From: JAWKHR01 sp041394725 | Lineage (GTDB): Bacteria > Acidobacteriota > Vicinamibacteria > Vicinamibacterales > SCN-69-37 | Reading direction: 5' to 3' | Assembly (NCBI GenBank): GCA_041394725.1 | Contig: JAWKHR010000007.1 | Location: forward strand, 62,001-126,000 | Length of the DNA: 64,000 bases | Part shown: positions 23,578 to 33,136 of the stretch, one piece after another | How the letters are laid out: every line of letters starts with the position of its first letter | How positions within the stretch are numbered: the stretch's first letter is position 1 | Position numbers and translations under genes: made by a program | Notes under the pieces: model-generated | Database searches by the model: none | Told to the model about the DNA's origin: nothing | Seen by the model: only the letters and a program-made list of their open reading frames with translations

Positions 23578-24538
23578 GCACCGACACCGGCCGCGTGGTC
23601 GGGTCCAGGGCCTGCGCGAGACGTTCGGATCCGTGGTCGCGCTCGACGAGGTGACGCTCGACGCGGACCCGGCGAGATGTTCGGCGTCATCGGACCGGAC
23701 GGCGCGGGCAAGACGACACTGCTGCGGCTGATCGCGGCCTCATGCCGCCCGACGCCGGCATCGGTCCGCCTGCGCGGCGAGGATCCGTTCCGGCGGCATC
23801 GCCATGCCGCCGACTCGATCGGCTACTTCTCGCAGCGCTTCAGCATATCGCATGGGGACCTGTCGATCATCGAGAACATCGCGTTCTTCGCCGAGATTCA
23901 CGGCGTCCGCGACTTCGGCGCGCGGCGCGAGCGGCTGCTCGAGCTCACGCGCCTGACCCCGTTCCGGGGCGCCTGGCGGACCGGCTCTCGGGCGGCATGA
24001 AGCAGAAGCTCGCCCTGGCGTGCACGCTCGTCCACGAGCCGCCGGTGCTGATCCTCGACGAGCCCACCACGGGCGTCGATCCGGTCTCCCGGCGCGAGTT
24101 CTGGAAGCTCCTCGCGGACTTCCTGGCCTCGGGCCTGACCATCGTCATGGCGACGCCGCACGGACGAGGCCGAGCGGTGCGGCCGCGTGGCGCTGGTGAG
24201 CGAGGGACGGGTGCTGGCGCTCGACCAGCCCGGCCGGCTGCAGACGATGCTGGGCGCGACGCTGATCGAAGTCGTGGTCTCGCCGCCGCGCGACGCGCTG
24301 CGCGCCGTGCGGGCCTCGCTCGGGCGAGGTCCAGCTCTTCGGCGACCGCCTGCACGTGCGCGTGCCGGACGCGTCGGTCGCGCCGCGGCGTGCGATCGGC
24401 GCTCGAGGTCGGTCGGCCTCGACGTCGAGAGCGTGCGCGAGGTGCGGCCGTCGCTCGAGGACGTAGTTCATCCAGCGGCTGGATGCCGCGCGGGCCGCGA
24501 CCGCATCGGTGCGCGGGAAGGAGGCGGAGCGGGTATGA
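23574..24538 (+). pseudogene. ABC-2 transporter ATPase (YbhF N-half-like), frameshifted
   Basis: A GTG start overlaps the previous stop. All ATPase motifs can be found, but in several frames: FGVIGPDGAGKTTLLRLIA (Walker A), SIGYFSQRFS (Q loop), LADRLSGGMKQKLALACTL (signature) and VLILDEPTTGVDPVSRREFW (Walker B and D loop). The C-terminal part (RVALVSEGRVLALDQPGRL, RPSLEDV) is in further frames. I count about six single-base shifts. Its stop overlaps the TolC-like start (ATGA at 24535-24538). Its counterpart at 25951 is intact, so the pair corresponds to the two halves of E. coli YbhF. Confidence 0.75.
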
Positions 24539-25954
24539 GTGTCGCAACGAGCGTCCGCACGGCGTCGGGCGCCGCGCTGGCTGTGCTGGTCGCGCTGGGC
24601 CTGCCGGCGGTGGCCCGGGCCTGCACAGGCCTCGGTCCAGGCCCAGGCCCAGGCCCAGGCCCTGGCCCCGGCCCGGCGGCGCCATCCTCCAGCCCCTGTC
24701 GCTCACGCTGGACGAGGCCATCGCCCGCGGCCTGGACGTCGCCGCGCCGGGGGCGGCCGGGCGCGGAGACGGACGCCGAGCGACCATCGGCGCGCGGCGC
24801 GCCCAGGGGCGCCGACGGTGACGGCGATGGCCGGCGTGCTGCGGACCAACCACGTCGACGAGTTCGGCGTACGCCAGCCCGACGGCACGACGCACATCAT
24901 CTTCCCCGACCTGCCGACCAACTACCGGGTCCGGAGCGAGCTGACGGTGCCGATCTACACGGGCGGCCGCGTGGACGCGCTGGTGCAGGCGGCCGAGGCC
25001 GACGGGCGCGCGGCGGCGGCCGACGTGGACACAACGGACGCGGACGTCCGGCTGGTCGTCAGCCAGGCGTACTGGCGCCTCGTGACCGCGCGCCGGCGCG
25101 TGGACGTGCTCCAGCGCGCGCTCGACCGCGCCGACGCCGTGGTGCGCGACGCGCAGTCGCGGATCGACGCCGGGGTCGCGCCGCCGAACGAGGTGCTGTC
25201 GGCGCAGGCGCAGCGCGCCCGCCAGAACGTGCAGCTCATCCAGGCGCGCCACGACGCGGCCATTGCCGAGGTCACGCTGGACCGGCTGCTCGGCCTGCCC
25301 GCCGACCAGGCCATCGAGCCGACGACGTCGGTGGACGTGCCGATCGAGGGCGCGGCGGCGCTCGTGGACGTGGACGCGCGGACGCTGGTCTCGCGCGCCC
25401 TCGAGCACCGGCCCGAGCGGCGCGCGCTGGTGGAGCGCGCCGGCGCCCTCCGGGCCGGCGCCGAGGCGGCGGCCGCCGCGGTGCGACCGACCGTGGCCGG
25501 CGTCGCCGCGGTGGAGCCGGCCCGGCCGAACTCCCGGTTCGTGCCGCGCACGAACCAGTGGCAGACGTCGTGGGATCTCGGCGTCAACGTCACCTGGCCG
25601 CTCTGGGACGGCGGGCGGTCCCGCGCCGAGCAGGCGGCCGCCGCCGCGCAGGCGCAGGCCGTCGACGAGTCGGTGCGCGAGTTCGACGCCGCGGTGTCGA
25701 TCGAGGTGCGCGAGCGGCTGCTCGACGTGACGGCCGCCCGCGCCGCGCTCGCCGCCGCGGGTGAGGCCGTCGCCGCGGCCGCCGAGGCCCGGCGGGTCGT
25801 CCAGGAGCGGCTCCGGGCCGGCGTGGCGACCAGCACCGACGTGCTCGACGCCGACGTCGCGTGGCTGGAGGCCGAGCTGGAGCAGACGCAGCTGACCGCG
25901 GCGCTCCGGCTCGACGAGGCGCGCCTCATCCGATCCGTCGGAGACCGCCGGTGA
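24535..25954 (+). CDS. TolC-family outer-membrane efflux protein, frameshifted near N-terminus
   Basis: A signal peptide (TASGAALAVLVALGLPAVARA) opens in one frame. The next text (PLSLTLDEAIARGLD) is in another. From about 24820 a single long frame carries the rest of an outer-membrane factor of about 470 residues. It has the usual helical repeat halves (VRLVVSQAYWRLVTARRRVD, DAVVRDAQSRIDAGVAPPNE and, in the second half, LDVTAARAALAAAGEAV, VVQERLRAGVATSTDVLDAD) and the strand-turn LGVNVTWPLWDGG. The breaks lie in and after a GCCCAG repeat tract. Placing the channel gene between the two ATPase genes is unusual. Confidence 0.85.
24637..24672. repeat. GCCCAG hexamer tract in TolC-like gene
   Basis: About four to five GCCCAG-type hexamers in a row follow the signal-peptide codons. 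In one frame they read as Gln-Ala repeats and in another as Gly-Pro repeats. The tract coincides with a frame break and is a likely slippage or sequencing-error site. Confidence 0.7.
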
Positions 25955-26895
25955 GCGAGCCCGCCATCGTCGTCCGCGACCTCACGCGCGTATTCGGCAG
26001 GTTCCGCGCGGTGGACGCCGTCACGTTCGACGTGCGCCGCGGCGAGGTGTTCGGGTTCCTGGGCAGCAACGGCGCGGGCAAATCCACGACCATCCGGATG
26101 CTCTGCGGGCTGCTGCGGCCGACCTCCGGACAGGCCGTGGTGGACGGCGTGGACGTGGGCCGCGATCCGGAGGCGGTGAAGCCCCGCATCGGGTACATGT
26201 CGCAGCGCTTCTCGCTCTACGAACTCCTGACGGTGGAGCAGAACATCGACTTCTACGGCGGGCTCTACCGGCTCTCGGGCGAGCGCTTGCGCGCGCGGCG
26301 GCAGTTCGCGCTGGAGATGGCCGGGCTCGTCGGTCGCGAGCGCGAACTGACGCGAAACCTGTCGGGTGGGTGGCGGCAGCGCCTCGCGCTCGGCTGCGCG
26401 CTCCTGCACGAACCGGCGATCCTGTTCCTGGACGAGCCGACCGGCGGCGTGGACCCCGTCTCGCGACGCGACTTCTGGCGCCTGATCGACGACCTCTCGC
26501 GCGGCGGCACGACGGTGCTCGTGACGACGCACTATCTGGACGAGGCCGAGCGGTGCGATCGCGTGGCGATCATCCACGCCGGTCGCCTGGCCGCGCTCGG
26601 CACGACGCGCGAGCTCAAGGCGCGGTTCGAGACGCGTCCCATCCTCGAGGTGCGGTCGTCGGACCCGGTCGCGGTGATGAGCCGGCTCGACCGGGATCCG
26701 CGGGTGGAGTCCACGAGCCTCTTCGGCACCGCGGTGCACGTCGTGCTGCGGCAGCGCGGTGACGGCGCGGCCGCGGTCCGCGAGGCGCTCGAGCGCGACG
26801 GCCTGCCGATCGACGCGATCACGCCGGTCGTGCCGTCGCTCGAGGACGTCTTTCTGGACGTGGTGGACGACCTCGACCGGCAGGTGCCCGCGTGA
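25951..26895 (+). CDS. ABC-2 transporter ATPase (YbhF C-half-like)
   Basis: A 314-residue intact ATPase starting at a GTG that overlaps the TolC-like stop. Walker A is GSNGAGKS (38-45), the Q loop lies in IGYMSQRFSLYELLTVEQNI, the signature is NLSGGWRQRLALGCAL, Walker B is ILFLDEPTGGVDPVSRRDFW and the H loop is TTHYLDEAERCD. The C-terminus (PVVPSLEDVFLDVV) is typical of the drug-exporter ABC-2 ATPases. It would pair with the frameshifted ATPase upstream and the two permeases downstream. It overlaps the first permease by four bases. Confidence 0.95.
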   Translation: MSEPAIVVRDLTRVFGRFRAVDAVTFDVRRGEVFGFLGSNGAGKSTTIRMLCGLLRPTSGQAVVDGVDVGRDPEAVKPRIGYMSQRFSLYELLTVEQNIDFYGGLYRLSGERLRARRQFALEMAGLVGRERELTRNLSGGWRQRLALGCALLHEPAILFLDEPTGGVDPVSRRDFWRLIDDLSRGGTTVLVTTHYLDEAERCDRVAIIHAGRLAALGTTRELKARFETRPILEVRSSDPVAVMSRLDRDPRVESTSLFGTAVHVVLRQRGDGAAAVREALERDGLPIDAITPVVPSLEDVFLDVVDDLDRQVPA

Positions 26896-27985
26896 GGCGC
26901 GCGCTGGCGGTCGCGATCAAGGAGATGCGGCAGATCCGCCGCGACCGGCGGACGCTGCTCATCCTGATCTTCGTCCCGACGTTCTTCCTGTTCCTCTACG
27001 GCTACGCGCTGAACTTCGACATCCGCCACGTGCGCCTGGCGATCGACGACCGGGACGGGTCAGCGGAGAGCCGGGCGCTCGTCGCCGACTTCCAGCGGTC
27101 GTCCTACTTCGACGTCGTGGCTGGCGTCACCTCGCCCGCCGAGGTCGATCACGTGCTCGACGCGAACGCCGCGCGGGTCGTCCTCGTCATCCCGGCCGAC
27201 TACGCCCGGGACCGGCGCGCCGGCCGGCCGGCGGAGGTCCAGGTGCTGATCGACGGCGACAACGCCAACACCGCGACCACGGTGCTCGGCTACGTGAACG
27301 GCGTGCTTCGGGCCGCGTCGAACGGGGTGGCGGCCGGCGCGCGGATCGTCGGGGTCGAGCCGCGCATCTGGTACAACCCGGAACTGCGCAGCACGGTCTT
27401 CCTGGTCCCCGGCCTCGTCGCCTTCATCTCGATGATCACGGCCGTCGTCTCCACCGCGCTGTCGATCGTGCGGGAGAAGGAGACGGGGACGATGGAGCAG
27501 GTGCGGATGGCGCCGATCTCGACGGTGGCCTTCGTGACCGGCAAGACGCTGCCGTACCTCGTGCTGTCGCAGATCGGCGCGTCGATCATCATGGCGGCCG
27601 CCATCGTGCTCTTCGGCCTGCCGATGCGCGGCGACTGGCTGTCGCTGTCGATCTTCGTCGGGGTCTTCCTGGCCGGCGCGCTCGGAACGGGCCTGCTGGT
27701 CTCGACGATCGCCAACACGCAGCAGGTGGCCTTCCAGGCGGCGGCGCTGATCGCGCTGATGCCGACGGTGCTGCTCGGGGTTCATCTTCCCGATTTCGAG
27801 CATGCCCGTCGTGCTGGTGCTTTACGTCACGCTGCTCGTGCCCGCGCGGTTCTTCCTCGTGGCGCTGCGCGGCATCGTGCTGAAGGGCCTCGACGTGACG
27901 ATGTTGTGGGCGCCGCCGGTGCGCCGGCGCCTACGCGGTGGTGGTGATCGGGCTGGCGGCGTTGCGCCTGAGGCGGCAGACATGA
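26892..27985 (+). CDS. ABC-2 permease (YbhS-like), frameshifted near C-terminus
   Basis: An ABC-2 membrane protein of about 364 residues. TM1 (TLLILIFVPTFFLFLYGYAL) precedes a large periplasmic domain (about 45-165). The C-terminal transmembrane block starts with NPELRSTVFLVPGLVAFISM and REKETGTMEQVRM. The frame breaks near 27775, where GFIFPISSMPVVLVLYV continues in the next frame, and again near 27920 before YAVVVIGLAALRLRRQT and the stop at 27983-27985. That stop overlaps the next ATG. Two single-base changes would restore it. Confidence 0.85.
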
Positions 27986-29098
27986 GCGTCGGCCCGTTGC
28001 TGCGCAAGGAGTTCATCGGAGCTGCGCCGCACGCCGCAGTTGCTGCGCCTGATCCTCGTCGCGCCGGTCGTGCAGCTCCTGCTGCTCGGCTACGCGGCGA
28101 CCACCGACATCGAGCATGTCCCGATCGTCGTCGTGGACGGCGACCGGTCGCCCGCGAGCCGCGCGCTCGTCGGCACCATCGCGAACTCGAGCCACTTCGA
28201 GATCGTACGCGAGGAACTCTCGCCGGACGCCGTGGACGAGGACCTGGCGCTCGGCCGGGCCTGGCTGGCGCTGGTGATCCCACCGGGCCTCGGCGAGGCG
28301 CTGCAGTCCGCGTCGTCCGCGTCGGCGCGCACCGTGCAGGTGATCGCCGACGGCACCGACGCGAACTCGTCCGGCGTCGCGCTGGCCTACGTCCAGGGCC
28401 TGGTCGCGGAGTTCAACCGCGGACGGCTGGCCGGCGCAGGCGCGGCGCGGGCGCCAGGCATCGACGGGCGCGTGCGGGTGTGGTTCAACCCGGAGCTGGT
28501 CAGCCGCAACTTCATGGTGCCGGGCGTGCTCGCGCTGCTGCTGATGCTCGTCACCACGAACCTCGCGGCGATGGCGATCGTCCGCGAGCGCGAGCTCGGC
28601 ACGCTCGACCAGCTCAACGTCACGCCGCTCGCGCGCTGGGAACTCATCGTCGGCAAGCTGCTGCCATACGGGCTGGTGGGCTTCGTGGACGTGCTGCTCG
28701 TCATCGCCGTGGCGGCGTTCTGGTTCCAGGTGCCGTTGCGCGGCAGCGTGCCGCTGCTGTTCGGCGCATGCGCGATCTACCTGCTGTGCACGCTCGGTCT
28801 CGGCCTGCTGGTCTCGACCACGGCCTCGACCCAGCAGCAGGCGATGATGGGATCGACGTTCTTCTTCATGATTCCGATGCTGTACCTCTCGGGCTTCATC
28901 TTCCCGATCGAGAACATGCCGGCCGTGATCCAGGCCGTGACCGTGCTGGTGCCGCTGCGGTACTTCCTCGTCATCGTGCGCGGCATCTTCCTCAAGGGCG
29001 TCGGCTTCGACATCCTGTGGCCCCAGTTCGCCGCCCTGCTCGCCTGGGGCCTCGTCGTCGTCAGCCTCGCCGTGGCCCGCTCGCGCAAACGCAGCTGA
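27982..29098 (+). CDS. ABC-2 permease (YbhR-like), one frameshift near N-terminus
   Basis: A permease of about 371 residues, paralogous to the preceding one. The ATG overlaps the previous stop, and the first 12 residues (MSVGPLLRKEFI) are out of frame with the rest. The frame shifts near 28017, after which LRRTPQLLRLILVAPVVQLL begins TM1. The periplasmic domain and C-terminal block (NPELVSRNFMVPGVLALLLM, RERELGTLDQLNVTPL, YLSGFIFPIENMP, PLRYFLVIVRGIFLKG) are complete. It closes the efflux cassette. Confidence 0.88.
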
Positions 29099-29163
29099 GC
29101 CGCCGCCGGACGCCGCGAGCCGAACGCCGGGAGCCGAGGGCCGAGAACGGTTAGGATCCGAGC

Positions 29164-30084
29164 ATGCGCATCCACGTCGGCACGTCCGGCTACAACTATC
29201 CGGAGTGGCGGGGCAGCTTCTACCCCGAGGACATCAAGGCGAAGGACATGTTCGCCTTCTACGCGCGTGCGTTTCGCGCGGTCGAGATCAACTACACGTT
29301 CTACCGGATGCCGACCACGAAGACGACGACGGCGTGGGAGTCGCAGGCGCCCGACGGCTTCCGGTACGTGCTGAAGGCGCCACGGCGGATCACGCATGAC
29401 CGGCGGCTGAAGGACTGCGCGGATCTGGTCGGCGCGTTCGTCGAGGCCGCGCGCGTGCTCGGCGACCATCGGGGCCCACTGCTGTTCCAGCTGGCGCCGA
29501 CCTTCCGCGCCGACACCGAACGCCTCGCCGCGTTCCTGGACGTCCTGCCGGCCGACGTGCAGGCCGCGTTCGAGTTCCGGCATGACTCGTGGCTGACCGA
29601 CGAGACGTATCGCGTGCTGTCCGACCGCGGCGCCGCGCTGTGCATCGCCGATGTCGGCGAGCGGACGACGCCCGTCCACGCGACCGCGCGCCACGGCTAC
29701 TTCCGCCTGCGCGACCAGGGCTACGAGGCCGCCGACCTCGAACGCTGGGCCGAGACCATCGCCGGCCGCGCCGCCGACTGGGACGACGCGTGGGTCTTCT
29801 TCAAGCACGAGGATGAGGGCAAGGGCGCGATGTTCGCCCGCGACTTCACCGCGATCCTCGAGCGCCGCGGCCTGACGGGGAGGGGTCAGGTCTTGATCGC
29901 AGCCTCGCACACATCTGTAATTCCCAGGCGGGCGAAGGCTGCGATCCAAGACCTGACCCCTCCTACCGGATCGCCCGCGAAAGAAACTCGACCGCCCGCG
30001 CTTCGGCCCAGTAGGCATCGGTGCCCGACGCGTGGGTCGCAACGAAGCCACAGTGCCCGCCGCGCGGTTCCACCCGCACCGTGA
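29164..30084 (+). CDS. DUF72 family protein with aberrant C-terminus
   Basis: Residues 1-238 are a DUF72 TIM-barrel-like protein (HVGTSGYNYPEWRGSFYP, VEINYTFYRMP, LLFQLAPTFRADTERL, AFEFRHDSWL, WVFFKHEDEGKG). The usual family length is about 240 residues. Here the normal end runs into an 85-base inverted-repeat element at 29879, so the frame continues about 67 more residues, through the element and over 120 bases of the opposite YheT-like gene. The tail is probably not ancestral. DUF72 function is unknown. An AGGA site precedes the ATG. Confidence 0.85.
   Translation: MRIHVGTSGYNYPEWRGSFYPEDIKAKDMFAFYARAFRAVEINYTFYRMPTTKTTTAWESQAPDGFRYVLKAPRRITHDRRLKDCADLVGAFVEAARVLGDHRGPLLFQLAPTFRADTERLAAFLDVLPADVQAAFEFRHDSWLTDETYRVLSDRGAALCIADVGERTTPVHATARHGYFRLRDQGYEAADLERWAETIAGRAADWDDAWVFFKHEDEGKGAMFARDFTAILERRGLTGRGQVLIAASHTSVIPRRAKAAIQDLTPPTGSPAKETRPPALRPSRHRCPTRGSQRSHSARRAVPPAP
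29879..29963. repeat. REP-like inverted-repeat element between convergent genes
   Basis: Outer arms AGGGGTCAGGTCTTG (29881-29895) and CAAGACCTGACCCCT (29947-29961) are perfectly complementary, extended by two more pairs outside. Ten further pairs inside (starting ATCGCAGCC/GGCTGCGAT) are separated from the outer stem by one bulged base. The loop is about 30 bases. The GGGGTCAGGTCTTG arm recalls mobile palindromes found with REP-associated transposases; that link is from memory. It replaces the DUF72 stop and ends on the YheT-like stop codon. Confidence 0.85.
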
Positions 30085-31048
30085 CGTGCGGGTTGTCCGT
30101 CACATCAGGCGTCGCGAACTGGCCGGGCGGCACGAACGGATCGTCGGCGGCGGCCAGGATGAGCGCCGGCCGGCGGATCCGGGCCGCCACGCGCATCGCG
30201 CTCGCGCGGTGGTAGTAGTCCGAGGCCCCGCCGAAGCCGTGGTACGGCGCGGTGTAGCGATCGTCGAACGCGCGGATCGTCCGCAGCGCGTCGAGGCCCG
30301 CGAGGTCGAACGCGCCGGGCCACGCCTCGGCCTTCCGGCGCATGCGCGCGCGGAGGTTGCGCATGAAGTTCCACTGGTACGCGTAGTTCGACGGCCGCTC
30401 GATCGCCCGCACGCACGTGTCGAGCTCCATCGTCGGGCAGACGGCCGCGACGGCCGCGACCGGCAGCTCGGCGGAGTCGCCCAGTTCACCCGCCAGCTTG
30501 AGCGTCAGGGTGCCGCCGAGCGAGTAGCCGCAGACGACGACCGGTCCGCAGCCCCCGGTCGCGAGGTCCGCGATCACCGCGCGCGGGTCGGCCGTCAGGC
30601 CCGAGTGATAGAGGCCCGGCGTGAGGTGCTCCGTGCCGCCGCAGTTGCGCTGGTTCAACAACACGGCGTTCCAGCCGCGCCGGAACGCCTGATCGGCCAG
30701 CCCGCGCATGTAGTGCACGCTGCTGGATCCCTCCAGGCCGTGCAGCGCGACCAGCGTCGGCCGGCCCGCCGGCGAGGCCTGCCAGTAACAGTGCGCCAGG
30801 ACCTGCGTGTCGGGCGAGACGCGGAACAGGCGCGCCTCGGGTTCCGGCAGCGCCGTGAAGGTCCGCCGGCGGGCCCACGCGTACACCGTCATCACGTGCC
30901 CGTTGCCCAGGCCGCGCGCCGGGACGACCGACGCGGAGGATTCGTTGGCGCGCGACCCCGGTGACGCCTGGGGCGGCGCCGCCGGGGCGGACGGGCCGGA
31001 TGAGAGCGGGGAGGCGGGCAAATCCGTGCGCATGCGCTCGTCGATCAT
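29963..31048 (-). CDS. YheT-like alpha/beta hydrolase
   Basis: A 361-residue serine hydrolase. The oxyanion loop is HGLEGSSSVHYM (103-114), the nucleophile elbow GYSLGG with Ser176, the acid DDPFVPP and the catalytic His in GGHCGFV. NQRNCGGTE and the YheT-type motif at residues 45-60 (ARGLGNGHVMTVY) place it in the YheT/Eht group of putative esterases. The first 40 residues are Pro/Ser-rich, so translation may start at an internal site. It lies 10 bases after the membrane-protein gene and probably belongs to the DinB operon. Confidence 0.9.
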   Translation of the reverse strand: MIDERMRTDLPASPLSSGPSAPAAPPQASPGSRANESSASVVPARGLGNGHVMTVYAWARRRTFTALPEPEARLFRVSPDTQVLAHCYWQASPAGRPTLVALHGLEGSSSVHYMRGLADQAFRRGWNAVLLNQRNCGGTEHLTPGLYHSGLTADPRAVIADLATGGCGPVVVCGYSLGGTLTLKLAGELGDSAELPVAAVAAVCPTMELDTCVRAIERPSNYAYQWNFMRNLRARMRRKAEAWPGAFDLAGLDALRTIRAFDDRYTAPYHGFGGASDYYHRASAMRVAARIRRPALILAAADDPFVPPGQFATPDVTDNPHVTVRVEPRGGHCGFVATHASGTDAYWAEARAVEFLSRAIR

Positions 31049-31058
31049 CGTTCAACGT

Positions 31059-32534
31059 TCAGCGGGCCGCGTAGACGACGAAGCCGGCGTTGCGGTAGAG
31101 CTCCGGCAGCGCCAGCGGATGGTCCGCGGCGGCGATGACGACGTCGGCGTCGAAGCGCCTGGCGAGCACCGCGATCTCCGACGTCGAGCGGGACGGGAAG
31201 TCGGTCAGGGCCGCCAGGCGGTCGCGCACGCGCATGGCCATCGCCCGATCGTACATCGCCATGGCCGTGTCCTTGCCGGTTTCGAGCACGGTGTCGCGCT
31301 CCGCGCCGACCCGGGCGCTCACCCCGTACTTCCACCCATGTTCGGGGTCGGCCAGAATCTGCCAGGACTTCGGCTGGCCGCGCAGCCAGCGGAGCGCATC
31401 GATCCACGGCGTATCGGGGAGATCGACCTGCACGAGCCGCCGTTCGGGCGCCTCGACGGTCAGCAGGAACACGCCGCGCCCGGTCGAGGCCGCGGCGAGC
31501 ACGGCCACGACCATCGCGCCGGCGCGCCGCCCGCGCCACGGCGCGCCCTCGACCAGCCACCAGGCCACCAGTCCCGCGGTGACGAAGTCGAGCAGCCAGA
31601 ACACCCGCGTGACCTGGAACTGCACGGCGACGGCGAGCTTCATCCAGGTCAACGGCACCGACACGGCCCAGACGAGCACCAGCGTGAGCAGGCCCGCCAC
31701 CAGCGCGCGTTCCCCCGGGGCGGCCACGCCCGCGCGGGCGCGCTGCCGGAGCATCGCGACGATGACGACGGGGTAGAGCAGGTTCAGGACCCAGGCGTAC
31801 AACGGCCAGTCGGTGGGGAAGAGGTAGTCCTTTCCCTCGATGACCGACAGCCACTCGGGATCCATCACGACGAGCCGGCCCGCCAGAGGCCCCGCGACGA
31901 GCGCCCAGATCGCCGCCACCCCCGCGGTCGCGCCGAGACCGAGCCACAGCCGCCAGCGGTCCGGCCGCGACGCCACCGCGGCCGCCGCGACCGCGACGCC
32001 GAACCAGAGCGCCGTGGTGGGGTGCCAGACCGCCGCGGCCGCCACGCCCAGCACGGCCAGGCCGAACCGCCGGCGCGCGACGGCCGCCAGCGCGAGCGCG
32101 CCGAACGCGAATGCGAACATGCGCGGGTGCATGTAGCCCTCGAGCGAGTTCGCCCCCGTCCGCGCGATGCGGTGACGGAACGTCAGCAGCAGCACGAACG
32201 CCGTCGTCGCCCAGCCGCCGAAGCCGAGCGCGCGGCCGAACGCCACGGCCGCGACGAACAACGCGAGGCCGGAGAGCAGGTAGACCGCGAAGAAGACGGC
32301 CGGCAGGCTGGCGCCCGTCACGCGGCTCGCGGCCGCCAGCAGGTCGTCCGAGAGCAGCAGGCCGGTCTGGGTGTCGAGCAGGCGCCGGTCACGCGGGAAC
32401 GCGTCGGCGTCGAGCGCGGCCACCACGGCCGGCTGATAGAACGCCTGGTCGGACACGCCGTACCGGTACCCGCCGGAGTTCGCCGTGGCGAGCACCACGA
32501 ACAGCAGCGCGCCGGCGGCCAGTCGCCCCCTCAC
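31059..32534 (-). CDS. Polytopic membrane protein of unknown function
   Basis: A 491-residue protein with about ten hydrophobic segments, for example GRLAAGALLFVVLATA, GLALFVAAVAFGRALG and AFAFGALALAAVARRRFGL. The loops include GYMHPRMFAF and WHPTTALWFG, and a soluble C-terminal domain covers about the last 120 residues. The overall shape resembles GT-C glycosyltransferase-like or DUF6798-like membrane proteins, but I see no diagnostic catalytic motif. The GTG at 32534 overlaps the DinB stop by four bases, which sets the start. Function not assigned. Confidence 0.75.
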   Translation of the reverse strand: MRGRLAAGALLFVVLATANSGGYRYGVSDQAFYQPAVVAALDADAFPRDRRLLDTQTGLLLSDDLLAAASRVTGASLPAVFFAVYLLSGLALFVAAVAFGRALGFGGWATTAFVLLLTFRHRIARTGANSLEGYMHPRMFAFAFGALALAAVARRRFGLAVLGVAAAAVWHPTTALWFGVAVAAAAVASRPDRWRLWLGLGATAGVAAIWALVAGPLAGRLVVMDPEWLSVIEGKDYLFPTDWPLYAWVLNLLYPVVIVAMLRQRARAGVAAPGERALVAGLLTLVLVWAVSVPLTWMKLAVAVQFQVTRVFWLLDFVTAGLVAWWLVEGAPWRGRRAGAMVVAVLAAASTGRGVFLLTVEAPERRLVQVDLPDTPWIDALRWLRGQPKSWQILADPEHGWKYGVSARVGAERDTVLETGKDTAMAMYDRAMAMRVRDRLAALTDFPSRSTSEIAVLARRFDADVVIAAADHPLALPELYRNAGFVVYAAR

Positions 32535-33037
32535 GGACGCTCGTCGGCCGTGGGCCCGTAGAGCGGGGGCAGCGGCACGTCGCGCAGCCGCAGGTACACG
32601 GTGAGCTGCCCGCGGTGATGGATCAGGTGGTGCAGGATGAACCGCCGCACCGCGGCCACGCGCGGCATCATCAGCAGGACCTCGCCGTCGCGGAGGAGCT
32701 TCCACGGCGCCTCGAGTTCCGCGTCGGTGCGATCGACCAGGTCGCGACGCAGCCCGGCCACGGTGCGGTCGAACGCGGCGAGGATGTCCGGTCGCGTGGT
32801 CGGGGCGTCCGGGCGCCGCGCCCCGGGCGTCGCGCCCGCCATGTCGTAGGAATCCCGATCGAGGATCGCGTGGCCCCAGTGCGGAATCTGCGCCAGATGC
32901 GCGGCCAGCTCGCCGAGCGAGTACGACTTCTCGTGCGGGCGCCAGTCCAGGCCGCCGTCGGGGAGGCGCTCGAGCAGCACGCGCGCCACCGCGGTCTCGT
33001 GGTCGAACTCGGGGAGCAGGGCGTCGGCGGCGGCCAT
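32531..33037 (-). CDS. DinB-family four-helix protein
   Basis: A 168-residue DinB/DUF664-like protein, predicted to fold as a four-helix bundle with a three-histidine metal site. One His lies in the second helix (SLGELAAHLAQIPHWG) and two in HHLIHHRGQLTVYLRL. These proteins include thiol-dependent transferases, but most, as here, have no known substrate. First gene of an operon with the polytopic membrane protein and the YheT-like hydrolase; it diverges from yvcK with about 100 bases between the start codons. Confidence 0.9.
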   Translation of the reverse strand: MAAADALLPEFDHETAVARVLLERLPDGGLDWRPHEKSYSLGELAAHLAQIPHWGHAILDRDSYDMAGATPGARRPDAPTTRPDILAAFDRTVAGLRRDLVDRTDAELEAPWKLLRDGEVLLMMPRVAAVRRFILHHLIHHRGQLTVYLRLRDVPLPPLYGPTADERP

Positions 33038-33136
33038 GACGGTCTCATTCTAGCGAGCGGCGAGCGCCCGCCGCACCGGCGCGGGCGGGCCGGGACGGGC
33101 CGGCCCGGGCGAGCCGGTAGAATACGGGGCGTGCGG

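Noticed and set aside
30807..32561. Long plus-strand open frame opposite the YheT and membrane-protein genes
   Set aside because: Dominated by Arg/His/Gly/Pro repeats with no domain. The minus strand encodes recognisable proteins.
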